Assembly: GCF_000316685.1 (NCBI RefSeq)
Contig: NC_019680.1
Span: 435,501-499,500, forward strand
Direction: 5' to 3'
DNA: 64,000 nt
Source of the DNA: Synechococcus sp. PCC 6312
GTDB lineage: Bacteria; Cyanobacteriota; Cyanobacteriia; Thermosynechococcales; Thermosynechococcaceae
The notes below the pieces were generated by a model. The model made no database searches. It was given only the letters and a program-made list of their open reading frames with translations, and was not told the origin of the DNA. Positions within the stretch are counted from its first letter, which is position 1. Each line of letters opens with the position of its first letter. Position numbers and translations under genes: made by a program. Shown one piece after another: positions 9,714-19,841 of the stretch.

Positions 9714-10409
9714 CTATCTTTTTACCCAACCCTTGGCAGTGCATTTGCCGGATGAATTGATTTTGAAGAACTTTTCAGAGCAAAAATATTCATTCCATAG
9801 TTGTACAACACCTGATTTTATATATTTTAAGTCTGAAATTGGATAGCATTCTATTTTTTCCGTTGCAAAGTTTGCGCCGCAGTATTGCTTGTTTTTGATT
9901 TCAATAAACTCGCTGTTGCCAAAGTACCGACCACTAGGTATTTGGGAAGTTGATTGCGAATGATCTGGATACAAATGCACGATGGTATGTTTCACACCTG
10001 TGCTATCTAAAAAAACAAGATCCATTAGAGTTGGAGAATTGAGTCTTTTGATTGGTTTGCCATCATAAAAAGCCCTTCCCGATTTAAATGTAGCAACTTT
10101 GTGAATTTTGCCGCTTTGGGTTCGGTAATAGGTGCATCCGCTATCAATTTCTAACACAAGATACTTTGCTTCTTCGCCGTCAAAAATGGCTCGACCAATT
10201 CCTCCAGTTAAGCCTCCTGTCTTCTGGACTGCGATATATCTTGGAATATTAAAGTAACGATCGCAGTCGGGATAGTTAACCCCACCCCGAAATTGTTCAT
10301 AATCTTTTACTGTAGGAACAGAAATTGCAGGTTCAGCATATATGAGAGCTAGGCAAATAAAAGAAAAGCCCAAGAAAATGTGATGATGTTGGAGTTTCTT
10401 GAAGCTCAC
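9714..10409 (-). CDS. Hypothetical secreted protein
   Basis: 231 residues from a GTG start placed 1 bp after the stop codon of the upstream gene (10411-10866), suggesting translational coupling. An N-terminal hydrophobic segment (FLGFSFICLALIYAEPA) looks like a signal peptide. Several cysteines are spread through the mature part. I recognise no domain. Base composition is visibly more AT-rich than the flanking genes, consistent with recent acquisition. Confidence 0.6.
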   Translation of the reverse strand: MSFKKLQHHHIFLGFSFICLALIYAEPAISVPTVKDYEQFRGGVNYPDCDRYFNIPRYIAVQKTGGLTGGIGRAIFDGEEAKYLVLEIDSGCTYYRTQSGKIHKVATFKSGRAFYDGKPIKRLNSPTLMDLVFLDSTGVKHTIVHLYPDHSQSTSQIPSGRYFGNSEFIEIKNKQYCGANFATEKIECYPISDLKYIKSGVVQLWNEYFCSEKFFKINSSGKCTAKGWVKR

Positions 10410-10410
10410 C

Positions 10411-10866
10411 CTACTTCCCTACCTTAAATCCACTGACTGTCCCATGACATTCAACTTCTTTTCCGCCTTCAATGAAATGTTGCACAAACTGTCCTGATAA
10501 TTGCCCCCGTCGTAACACTCCCTTCATAGAAATATCTCCAGCAGTCCCTACCCATTGCATTGGCTCTGCACTTGGTTCTACCCGCCCCGAAAAAATCCCA
10601 CTCTTTCGACCACCGCCAGACCAGACAAAATCTCCTGAGACCATTGTGCCATCAGGATTGATCTTGATCCCCTTCCACTCTGTTCCTCCAGTTTTGCGAC
10701 AGCCAAAGCGGTTGTTGTCCACGCTATACCATGTTGAAGCTTTCTCAGTTTGAAGAGTAAAGCTATAGGATCCAGCAACATCTACTAAGGGACAGTTGGC
10801 CGCCTCCGCTATAAGGACAAAGCTTAAGGTGAAGAAAACTGTAGAGGATGTGGCAAGTTTAAGCAT
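10411..10866 (-). CDS. Hypothetical secreted protein
   Basis: 151 residues with a clear signal peptide (about 22 residues ending near AEAANC). The mature protein is glycine-rich and predicted mostly beta (GDFVWSGGGRKSGIFSGRV; GVLRRGQLSGQFVQHF), with cysteines that could pair. This resembles small periplasmic lipocalin-like or beta-barrel domains, but I cannot name a family. First gene of a two-gene unit with the protein at 9714-10409. Confidence 0.6.
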   Translation of the reverse strand: MLKLATSSTVFFTLSFVLIAEAANCPLVDVAGSYSFTLQTEKASTWYSVDNNRFGCRKTGGTEWKGIKINPDGTMVSGDFVWSGGGRKSGIFSGRVEPSAEPMQWVGTAGDISMKGVLRRGQLSGQFVQHFIEGGKEVECHGTVSGFKVGK

Positions 10867-11028
10867 GGGGAATTGACAGTGCGACTGAATAATTCATCGT
10901 TATTACGTCTAATCATTTCTCCCTGAATATATTCTCGATTTTAATGAGGCAGTCGGTCAACTAAATAGTTAACTTTGAGACTGACTAAGATTAGCAGCTT
11001 AATGGGACAGATCGATTGCTCCCTTAAC

Positions 11029-11364
11029 TCAGTGGATCAAGGAGACTTGAGGAGATGGGGCCTGGGGTTGCTTGAGCAGATTGGCCAGTTCTTGGAGTTG
11101 ACTGATGGCTTCCGCCCCTTCAAGTTTCATCAATTCCCGGTCATCCCGCATTTCTGTCCAGGTGATCCCGTAATCGGAAACTAAAAACCGAATCAAATGT
11201 CCGTCCGCCAAACTAACCATGAAAGAGGCACTGTTTAACTCTCCTCCACAGGTGTAACAAGAAGCCAAAAGGCCGCGCTGTTCAAGGGCGATAGCCAAGG
11301 CCTGGAGATCAAGCACCAACTCCCGGATAAAACGCCGATGTTGGTCAGCAAGTCGAGTGAACAC
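11029..11364 (-). CDS. DUF1815 family protein
   Basis: 111 residues from a GTG start (MFTRLADQHRRF). It matches the cyanobacterium-specific DUF1815 family over its whole length: LVLDLQALAIALEQRG, then LASCYTCGGELNSASFMVSL and FLVSDYGITWTEMRD. Function unknown. Soluble, with a conserved CxxC pair that might bind metal or form a disulfide. Confidence 0.82.
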   Translation of the reverse strand: MFTRLADQHRRFIRELVLDLQALAIALEQRGLLASCYTCGGELNSASFMVSLADGHLIRFLVSDYGITWTEMRDDRELMKLEGAEAISQLQELANLLKQPQAPSPQVSLIH

Positions 11365-11755
11365 AATAGCGCTCCTGAGTATTTCTACTGTACTGAATCA
11401 TAGCAAATATTAAAACAAAATTAAGAATTTTCAGGTTCTTTAGTAGCCCGATATACTGATTAGAGTCAATTTCAGGCTTTCAAGCTGGGGATCAAGAAAA
11501 ATAGATTCATAGTGTATTGGTTAATAAAAATATAATTAGTGATTCAGCTAGTTAAAAAAGATTTAAAACTGTCACTGCCTAAGGAAGCAGGTTTTTGGCA
11601 AGACGGGCGCAAAAAAACTAAAGTTCCGTCTTCTCAAAGATGATTTCTATTGTACCTTAGGGCATTATGGTTTCTAGATATCGTCATAAAAGTCACCGAT
11701 TGACAATTTTGATACTGTCTTTCATGATTCTCATCGTTTACCGCTTTAACTTGCC
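11365..11755. other. Intergenic region (391 bp), AT-rich
   Basis: AT-rich spacer between two divergent genes. It contains the promoter proposed at 11700-11728 and a weak hairpin near 11570-11590 (CTGC...GCAG followed by a T-run). I see no open reading frame with family similarity and no tRNA-like fold. Confidence 0.5.
11700..11728 (+). promoter_or_regulatory. Sigma-70-type promoter for the Nudix gene
   Basis: A perfect -35 TTGACA at 11700-11705, a 17-bp spacer and a -10-like CATGAT at 11723-11728. The expected transcript start is about 20 bp before the ATG at 11756. Read from sequence only. Confidence 0.5.
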
Positions 11756-12202
11756 ATGCCATCTTTAACGCCTGTGGCAATTGCGATCCTGCACCAAGGT
11801 GGTCAATTTTTGATGCAATTACGGGATGATCTGCCAGGTATTCTCTATCCCGGTCATTGGGGGCTGTTTGGAGGGCATTTAGAAGCTGGTGAATCCCCGG
11901 AAGCTGGCCTGCGGCGGGAACTGTTAGAGGAAATCAGCTATTGTCCTCCCCAGGTGCAATTTTTTCGGATGTACAACGATGAACGGATTAGTCGTCATGT
12001 CTTTTGGGGCCATTTGACGGTGGGCCTGGAGGAACTTGATTTAAGGGAAGGGTGGGATTTGGCCTTGCTCCCAGAAGCAGCGATTCGTCAAGGTTATTTC
12101 TACTCCCCCAAACCCAATGCCGAAAAACCCTTGGGCACTGTCCACCAAAAAATTATCCTCGACTTCATAGATGCAAGCCATCTTCAAGTAAGGCTGGGCT
12201 AA
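11756..12202 (+). CDS. Nudix hydrolase
   Basis: 148 residues. The Nudix box is present at residues about 41-63 as GGHLEAGESPEAG followed by LRRELLEEI, keeping the Gly, Glu, Arg-Glu and Glu-Glu positions that bind magnesium. The family cleaves nucleoside diphosphates linked to another moiety; the substrate (for example NUDIX sugar nucleotides or oxidised nucleotides) cannot be assigned. Its 3' end overlaps by 4 bp the 3' end of the convergent response-regulator gene. Confidence 0.88.
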   Translation: MPSLTPVAIAILHQGGQFLMQLRDDLPGILYPGHWGLFGGHLEAGESPEAGLRRELLEEISYCPPQVQFFRMYNDERISRHVFWGHLTVGLEELDLREGWDLALLPEAAIRQGYFYSPKPNAEKPLGTVHQKIILDFIDASHLQVRLG

Positions 12203-13356
12203 AACTGCACTTGGACGAGGGAGATATCATCTACCCCCATGGCACCTGGTGCACTGATCCCCTGGATTTCCGCAAGAATGATATCCAAGTTGGACTTTTC
12301 GGGATAATGGCGCGCGAGGAGACTGCCAAATTCCTCTAACGTCCAGGCCTGGCCACTAACCGTATTAAATTCATAGATGCCATCACTAAAGACATAGAGC
12401 ATACTTCCAGGGGCGACTGGATGGGTTGCGGTCTGGTACGTAACATCATCAAACATTCCAATTGGCAGGCTAGGGGTCTTGAGGGGGGTAACTTGGATAT
12501 TCTGCTCCAAATCAGGGTGAATTAAGAGGGCAGGGGGATGGCCAGCACTGGCGTAGGTGAGATATTGAGATGACCGGTTATAGACTCCGTACCAGATGGT
12601 GAAATATTTGTCGTTCTGATCGCTCATTTGAAACCCATCATTGAGGAAGGAGAGAATCCGGGCTGGGTGATAAAAATCTTGCGGCACAGACTCTTTTTGG
12701 GAACGCAGCAGATTCAGGAGAGAAACCGAGGGTAAGGCAGCCCCCAGGCCATGGCCAGAGACATCTAATAAAAATAGGACGAGATGGGTTTCATCCAACC
12801 AAAAAAAGTCGCAGCAATCGCCACCCAGTTGACTAGAGGGAATAAAGCGCAGATCAATGTTCAGCGGGGCTGCCACCGGTTTGGGCAAGAGCGACCGGAC
12901 ATAAATCGCCGCCTCGTTGAGTTCTGTTTCGAGGAGGTGCTTTTGTTCTTTTAGTTCTTGGTTGGCCTGATAGAGCCGCAAGCCTGCTTGTACCCTGGCC
13001 CGCAGTTCATCCCGCTCAATCGGTTTTGATAAAAATTCATCAGCCCCTGCATCCAGGCCCCGAATCCGGTCGGCAATATCGTCTTTGGCTGTTAGTAAGA
13101 CAAAAAAGATTGAAGCCAAGTCTGGATCTGCTTTAATCCGCCGACATACCTCTAATCCATCCAGGCCTGGCATCATCCAGTCACAGATAATTAGGGCGGG
13201 CTGAATCTCCCTAGCCGTGCTGATCCCGGCTTCCCCATGATTTGTAGTGGTGACTTCATACCCCTGGTTGCGCAGATTCTTAGCCAGGATCAAGCGGGTT
13301 GTCGGATCATCATCAATAACCAGAATGTGATATGCCACGCCGAAAACCAGTCCCAT
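12199..13356 (-). CDS. Response regulator with PP2C/SpoIIE-type phosphatase output (RsbU-like)
   Basis: 385 residues. Residues about 9-125 form an intact receiver domain: acidic pocket IDDDP, phospho-acceptor Asp in IICDWMMPG, switch Thr/Lys in LLTAKDD and LSKPIERD. A short coiled-coil linker (ELKEQKHLLETELNEA) leads into a SpoIIE/PP2C domain (residues about 160-385) with LGGDCCDFFWL, LLDVSGHGLGAAL and FSDGIYEF, which keep the metal-binding Asp residues. Such proteins dephosphorylate anti-sigma-factor antagonists in partner-switching stress responses. No sensor kinase or STAS protein is adjacent. Confidence 0.88.
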   Translation of the reverse strand: MGLVFGVAYHILVIDDDPTTRLILAKNLRNQGYEVTTTNHGEAGISTAREIQPALIICDWMMPGLDGLEVCRRIKADPDLASIFFVLLTAKDDIADRIRGLDAGADEFLSKPIERDELRARVQAGLRLYQANQELKEQKHLLETELNEAAIYVRSLLPKPVAAPLNIDLRFIPSSQLGGDCCDFFWLDETHLVLFLLDVSGHGLGAALPSVSLLNLLRSQKESVPQDFYHPARILSFLNDGFQMSDQNDKYFTIWYGVYNRSSQYLTYASAGHPPALLIHPDLEQNIQVTPLKTPSLPIGMFDDVTYQTATHPVAPGSMLYVFSDGIYEFNTVSGQAWTLEEFGSLLARHYPEKSNLDIILAEIQGISAPGAMGVDDISLVQVQF

Positions 13357-13579
13357 TCACCACTAGGTTCACCCTCAGACATCGCTAAGCATTGTCTTAC
13401 AGAGACGGGGGGGCTAAACAGGTAAAACCCTCATCCCCTGGCCATTCCCCCACAACTGATGCCTCCTTGTCTGAAGCACAAACTGAGGCGGGCCACAACC
13501 GTGTGGATCAGACAACATCAGCCCAGCTTGCCTTTCAGAATACTTGAACTTTAGCGCAATGGGAAAAATTCTGGAGAAT

Positions 13580-14875
<1,296 letters not shown>

Positions 14876-14927
14876 CTAATATCTGCTTGCCTATCATAAC
14901 TGGATTACTCGGTCTTGCGTTAGGGGG

Positions 14928-15323
14928 CTACTTGGCTGGCCGGCGTCTTGTCCAACTGAGAATCGTGCCGTCAGGGGTCACAGACAGGTGAACGGTGCTA
15001 ATTTCTAGAACGTCACCTTTGCGACTTTGAAAGCGAAATGCACAGAGATCCACCCCAGACAGTTCACAGCCATAGAGTTCTGAGTAGCCCTGTTGATTGA
15101 GAAGATAGCGTTCTAGGGGTTTGAGCCTGGGGGATTCTAAAAGACTGGCATTGGGCAACAAGATCCAGCCCCGGCTCAGTAATTCTTGCCGGACTTGGGG
15201 ATACATGACTCCGGTTTTGATCCTGGGTATGGATTGTCCCCAGGCCTGGCCCATTGAGAGCCAATTGATTCCGAAGAGGATACCCATGAACCCCAGTTTG
15301 GCTAGTCCCAAGCGTCTCATCAC
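14928..15323 (-). CDS. Hypothetical secreted protein
   Basis: 131 residues with an N-terminal signal peptide (hydrophobic GFMGILFGINWLSMG followed by QAWGQS). The mature part has two cysteines separated by five residues (YGCELSGVDLC) and ends in basic residues. Similar short exported proteins are common in cyanobacteria, but I cannot name a family. Confidence 0.65.
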   Translation of the reverse strand: MMRRLGLAKLGFMGILFGINWLSMGQAWGQSIPRIKTGVMYPQVRQELLSRGWILLPNASLLESPRLKPLERYLLNQQGYSELYGCELSGVDLCAFRFQSRKGDVLEISTVHLSVTPDGTILSWTRRRPAK

Positions 15324-15498
15324 GGCGATCTCTGGTTTTTTCTGAGAAGTTAACGCTGGAATCGGGGATGTTTATGCACAGACTGAGGCCAGACTTACCT
15401 GGGGGTGGGGTTTAGCCCCTAGAATTTAAGAGCATGGGCCTGGCTACGGTTGGAGTCCCGCAAATCTTGCCCCTGAAGTTTTTGTTTCTCTATTCCTT

Positions 15499-15789
15499 AT
15501 GTCCGTAACGTCCCAGAAAATCCAACAACACCCCCAGGCCAGCCAAGATCGGGCCATCAGCCAACGGCTGTTAACGGAAGAGCCAACGGATTTGAATTTG
15601 GTGGAACTGGCCCGGCTGCGAATTCGCTATCAAGGATTTCCAGGTGCAACGGATATCAAAGCTGATTTGGATCAAGCTCTGGCCTGCTGGCAACTCTCTG
15701 AACCAGAACTCTTTGCCCGTACCCGTCAACTCCATCAACAGGGGGGGCTATATAAGCCTCGGAGTACAAAGAAGGATGATTGGACATAG
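15499..15789 (+). CDS. DUF3288 family protein
   Basis: 96 residues. It matches the cyanobacterial DUF3288 family: QHPQ near the N-terminus, LNLVELARLRIRYQGFPGA in the middle (which aligns well), LDQALACWQLSEPELFARTRQ, and a terminal DDW. Function unknown; soluble and helical. It is followed 82 bp later by the M23 peptidase on the same strand. Confidence 0.8.
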   Translation: MSVTSQKIQQHPQASQDRAISQRLLTEEPTDLNLVELARLRIRYQGFPGATDIKADLDQALACWQLSEPELFARTRQLHQQGGLYKPRSTKKDDWT

Positions 15790-15871
15790 AGCTAGGGATT
15801 AGACAGGAGCCAAGACGAAGCCTTACCCTAAACCTGAATGACGCTCTCCTAACCACCTGGATGTACCACTG

Positions 15872-16744
15872 ATGAACCAATTGCCATGCTGGTCTAGTTA
15901 CACGGTTATTTCTGGCCTGGTGTTTACTGCTGTGATGTTTGCACCGGTCAGGGCCTGGGGCTTAGAGGCGCAGGTGAGTCCCAGTCAAGCGGTTTTAGGA
16001 GATACCCTGTCGGTCACTATTACAGCGGCAAGTCCAGCGGGGCAGGCTCCAATGCTCCAATTCGGGCACAAAACTTATCCGGCTTTTCCCTTGGCTGATA
16101 GTCGCTGGCGAGCCTTGATTCCAACAACTCCTTTGGATAGCCCTGGCCGGAAACCCTTGACGATTTCTGATGGGGAAACAACTCGTAATCTTCTCGTTTG
16201 GGTCGAGAATCGCAGTTTTCCAGTCCAACGCATTTGGCTACCTCCGGGGAAAGATAACGAGGGGACAGCTTTAGAATTTGATCAGGTGGATGCGTTCAAA
16301 GCCCTCGTCACCCCTGAAAAGTTCTGGCAGGGTCGGTTTGTGCGTCCCAATGCTGGCCCAATCACCACAGGCTATGGGGTACGGCGATACTACAACGGAG
16401 TGTTTGCCCAGGATTATTTTCATCGTGGTTTGGATTATGCAGGCCCAACAGGCTCTCCAGTGGTAGCTGCTGCCCGCGGACGAGTGGCCTTGGTCGGCCG
16501 GGAAAAGGATGGGTTTCTAATTCACGGGAATGTTATTGGCCTGGATCATGGTCAGGGAGTTTTGACTATTTACCTGCATCTCAGCCAAATTCGTGTCAAG
16601 GTGGGGGACTTAGTGACAGCCGGACAGCCGATTGGTACGGTCGGGAATACGGGAGCCTCAACGGGGCCGCATCTGCATTGGGGACTATATGTGGCTGGAC
16701 AGTCCGTTGATCCCCGTTCATGGCTGACACAGGGGTGGGAGTAA
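15872..16744 (+). CDS. M23 family (LytM-type) metallopeptidase, exported
   Basis: 290 residues: a signal peptide at 1-30, a beta-rich N-terminal domain (about 35-120), then the M23 peptidase domain at about 165-285. Zinc ligands are visible as HRGLDYAG (H and D) and TGPHLHWGLYV (HLH). M23 enzymes cut peptide cross-links of peptidoglycan in the periplasm during growth or division. All ligands are present, so it is likely active. Convergent with gyrA. Confidence 0.9.
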   Translation: MNQLPCWSSYTVISGLVFTAVMFAPVRAWGLEAQVSPSQAVLGDTLSVTITAASPAGQAPMLQFGHKTYPAFPLADSRWRALIPTTPLDSPGRKPLTISDGETTRNLLVWVENRSFPVQRIWLPPGKDNEGTALEFDQVDAFKALVTPEKFWQGRFVRPNAGPITTGYGVRRYYNGVFAQDYFHRGLDYAGPTGSPVVAAARGRVALVGREKDGFLIHGNVIGLDHGQGVLTIYLHLSQIRVKVGDLVTAGQPIGTVGNTGASTGPHLHWGLYVAGQSVDPRSWLTQGWE

Positions 16745-16809
16745 AGTTCTCTTGCTCAATCGGAATCAAAAGCCTTTGGGAGACTTCAAAAATGGCAGTT
16801 TCTCTCTTG

Positions 16810-19386
16810 CTAACTCCCTTCTCCTGTTCCTTCGGCTTCGATACTCCCGGGAGGAACAATGGCCGCGGTGACAATCACATCATCCTCATCTAATCGTTGC
16901 AGGCGAACTCCGGTGGCTAAGCGTGATTGAGAAGAAATAACATTCACGGCCTGGCGAATAATAATCCCGCGACTGGTGACAATCATCAATTCATCGTCCA
17001 AATTTACTACCCGCAACGCTGCCAGCTGATCCGCTGTGGTTTTGGATTTGAACTTGGTGGCCATCAACCCCAGGCCCGCCCGATTTTGCAAGCGAAACTG
17101 ATTGACTGGAACCCGTTTGCCAAAGCCATTCGTGGTCACAACCAAAACCCAAGGGCCGGGATAGCTGGTGACGGCCTCGGTATCTTCGGTTTCTGGGGAT
17201 TCCCCCTCGGCCTGATCCGCAAAAGTGTTGACAATTTCCGCGGGAATAATGTCCATCCCCACCAGTTCATCGCCAGCCCGCAAAGCCATGGATTTCACGC
17301 CACGGGTAGCACGACCAAGCGGCCTAAGTTGTTCATGACTGGCCCGGAAATGAATCGCCATCCCAGCCCGAGAGCCGATGATAATGCTGTCTGAGACCTT
17401 GGCCCGCCGTACCCAACGCAACTGATCCCCTTCTTCCAGGGAGATTGCAATGAGGCCATTGGAGCGAATGTTACTAAAGGCAGCCAGGGCCGTTTTTTTG
17501 ATGTAGCCCTTGGTGGTCAGCATTACCAGGTATTCATCTTCAGTAAATTCTTGGACGGCAATTACCGAGGTAATTTTTTCTTCCCGGGGAATGGGTAACA
17601 TTTGCACCAAGGGTGTGCCACGGGCATTTCGGGAGCCAATCGGGATTTGATAGGCCGGCAGGCCATAGACCACTCCCCGATCACTGAAGAACAAAATCTG
17701 GTCATGGTCATTACAGCCAAAGAAATGCTCGACCCCGTCATCTTCTTTAATTTGGGCCCCTTTGCGTCCGCGGCCATCCCGGCTTTGGCTCTCAAAGGTA
17801 TCCACGGGCATCCGCTTGATATAGCCTTGCTGGGTGACTAAAATCACCGATTTTTCATTGGCAATCAAGTCTTTGGTCAGGAGTTCGCCATCGTCTTGAA
17901 TAATGATCGAGCGGCGGGGCGAGGCATATTTGGTTTTGATTTGGGCAATTTCTGTGGCAATGATGTCGAGGACGCGTTCCCGCCGTTGCAAAATGTCCTG
18001 TAAATCAGCAATTTGGGCCTGGAGGTCTTCATGTTCCCGTTCGATTTTTTCGGCTTCCAGGGCTGTTAAACGCCGCAGTTGCATCTGTAAAATCGCATCG
18101 GCCTGGGGTTCACTGAGTCCATAGACTTGCATCAGTTCTTGTCGGGCCAGGCCTGTATCCCCAGACCCCCGAATCAGGTGAATTACTGCATCCAGGTTTT
18201 CCAGGGCAATCAATAACCCTTGAAGTAAATGATCCCGTTCTTCCGCTTTGCGGAGGTTGTGGCGGGTGCGGCGGGCAATGGCTTCTTCACGAAACTCTAA
18301 AAAGACTTCTAAAAACCGTTTCAGTGTTAGGAGTTGGGGGTTACCGTTGACTAGAGCCAGCATATTGGCCCCAAAGTTCATTTGCAGCGGTGTTTGCTTA
18401 AACAGGTTATTCAGCACTACGCGGGGATAGGCATCGCGTTTGAGTTCGATCACCATCCGCAGGCCATCGCGGTCGCTTTCGTCGCGAATATCGGAAATGC
18501 CTTCCAGTTTTTTGTCATTGACTAGTTCGGCAATTTTCTCCATCAAGGCCGCTTTGTTGGTCTGATAGGGCAATTCGGTAATAATAATTGCTTCTCGAGC
18601 TGGCCGGCCCGGGTTTTCCAGGGTTTCAATATTGGCCACCGCCCGCATTGTCACAGAGCCACGCCCAGTCAGATAGGCATCGCGAATCCCAGCTCGTCCT
18701 AAAATTTGCGCGCCGGTGGGAAAATCGGGGCCTGGGATGTATTGCATCAACTCCTGGTCTGTAATCTCAGGATTGGCAATTAAGGCGGTCACTCCATCAA
18801 TGATTTCTCCGAGGTTATGGGGCGGAATATTCGTGGCCATCCCCACCGCAATCCCAGAGGAGCCATTCAGCAATAACTGGGGAATCCGGGCCGGCATGAC
18901 CAGGGGTTCTTGTTGGGAGCCGTCAAAGTTATCGCCAAAGTCAACGGTTTCTTGTTCGATGTCTTGCAGGAGCGCATCACTGGTCAGGGCTTGCAACCGA
19001 CATTCGGTATATCGCATTGCGGCGGGTGGGTCATTGTCAATCGAACCAAAGTTACCGTGACCGTTAATTAAGGGATGCCGCATCGAAAAATCTTGGGCCA
19101 TCCGCACCAAGGCATCGTAAACTGCCGTATCGCCGTGGGGGTGATATTTACCAAGCACTTCCCCAACCACCCGAGCGCATTTCCGAAACGGCCGATCGGC
19201 ACTTAAGCCCAATTCGTGCATGGCATACAAAATCCGGCGATGGACGGGCTTCAGGCCATCCCGCGCATCCGGTAAAGCCCGGCCGACAATCACACTCATG
19301 GCGTATTCGAGATAGGAGCGAGAAATTTCTTCCCGTAGCTCTGTCGGAATAATCCGTTCTGGAGTCGCACCCGAGGTAAATGTCAT
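16810..19386 (-). CDS. gyrA: DNA gyrase subunit A
   Basis: 858 residues, normal for GyrA. The N-terminal breakage-reunion domain starts [38 protein letters not shown], with the catalytic tyrosine in [11 protein letters not shown] long coiled-coil arm follows, then six beta-pinwheel blades in the C-terminal domain. The GyrA box region reads SRDGRGRKG, diverged from the enterobacterial QRRGGKG but retaining the glycine/basic pattern. With GyrB (not in this window) it introduces negative supercoils. A ParC-like paralogue cannot be fully excluded without comparison. Confidence 0.93.
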   Translation of the reverse strand: MTFTSGATPERIIPTELREEISRSYLEYAMSVIVGRALPDARDGLKPVHRRILYAMHELGLSADRPFRKCARVVGEVLGKYHPHGDTAVYDALVRMAQDFSMRHPLINGHGNFGSIDNDPPAAMRYTECRLQALTSDALLQDIEQETVDFGDNFDGSQQEPLVMPARIPQLLLNGSSGIAVGMATNIPPHNLGEIIDGVTALIANPEITDQELMQYIPGPDFPTGAQILGRAGIRDAYLTGRGSVTMRAVANIETLENPGRPAREAIIITELPYQTNKAALMEKIAELVNDKKLEGISDIRDESDRDGLRMVIELKRDAYPRVVLNNLFKQTPLQMNFGANMLALVNGNPQLLTLKRFLEVFLEFREEAIARRTRHNLRKAEERDHLLQGLLIALENLDAVIHLIRGSGDTGLARQELMQVYGLSEPQADAILQMQLRRLTALEAEKIEREHEDLQAQIADLQDILQRRERVLDIIATEIAQIKTKYASPRRSIIIQDDGELLTKDLIANEKSVILVTQQGYIKRMPVDTFESQSRDGRGRKGAQIKEDDGVEHFFGCNDHDQILFFSDRGVVYGLPAYQIPIGSRNARGTPLVQMLPIPREEKITSVIAVQEFTEDEYLVMLTTKGYIKKTALAAFSNIRSNGLIAISLEEGDQLRWVRRAKVSDSIIIGSRAGMAIHFRASHEQLRPLGRATRGVKSMALRAGDELVGMDIIPAEIVNTFADQAEGESPETEDTEAVTSYPGPWVLVVTTNGFGKRVPVNQFRLQNRAGLGLMATKFKSKTTADQLAALRVVNLDDELMIVTSRGIIIRQAVNVISSQSRLATGVRLQRLDEDDVIVTAAIVPPGSIEAEGTGEGS

Positions 19387-19841
19387 AGGGCAAACCGAAT
19401 TAAATGCACGATGAAAACCTTAGAATCCGCTAGTTTTTGGGGCAATTGGTAAGCTTTGCACGCCAGTTTTAACGAACTCATCAGGTATCTATTTTAACAC
19501 TTTCGTGAACATTTTTTCTCTCCCAGGCCTGGGATTGGCCACAACCTCTGGACTCAAAGAACTCAAGTTTACACATTTTATCTTGAACAAATGCTAGATC
19601 ATTGATCATTGTTAGGCTCTTTGCTCTTAGTCTCATAGTTTTAAAGTTCTAAATGAGTCAGGATGGCATCTAATTATTTGTCCAACTACCTCCGCTCATC
19701 CCCGAACCCGAAGTGGACATGATAAAGTTTGGCAGGAGTAGTCTGTGGATGGTAGTAGGGCTGGCCCTGGGACTGAAGCTTTTTTCAGTGACTTGCCAGG
19801 CCTGGCTATCATGGTTCTCAGGGTGAGGGTGAACAAAAAGG
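19387..19841. other. Intergenic region (455 bp) between divergent gyrA and tolC-like gene
   Basis: Must hold the promoters of both flanking genes. It contains two copies of the palindrome CCAGGCCTGG (19523 and 19796) and a GATCATTGATCATTG stretch near 19600. A 35-codon hydrophobic ORF (19719-19826) ends 15 bp before tolC but has no clear ribosome-binding site. No RNA gene recognised. Confidence 0.5.

Noticed and set aside
19719-19826. A 35-codon hydrophobic ORF just before the tolC-like gene
   Set aside because: No ribosome-binding site. Its end is formed by one of the iterated palindromes, and no conservation can be judged.
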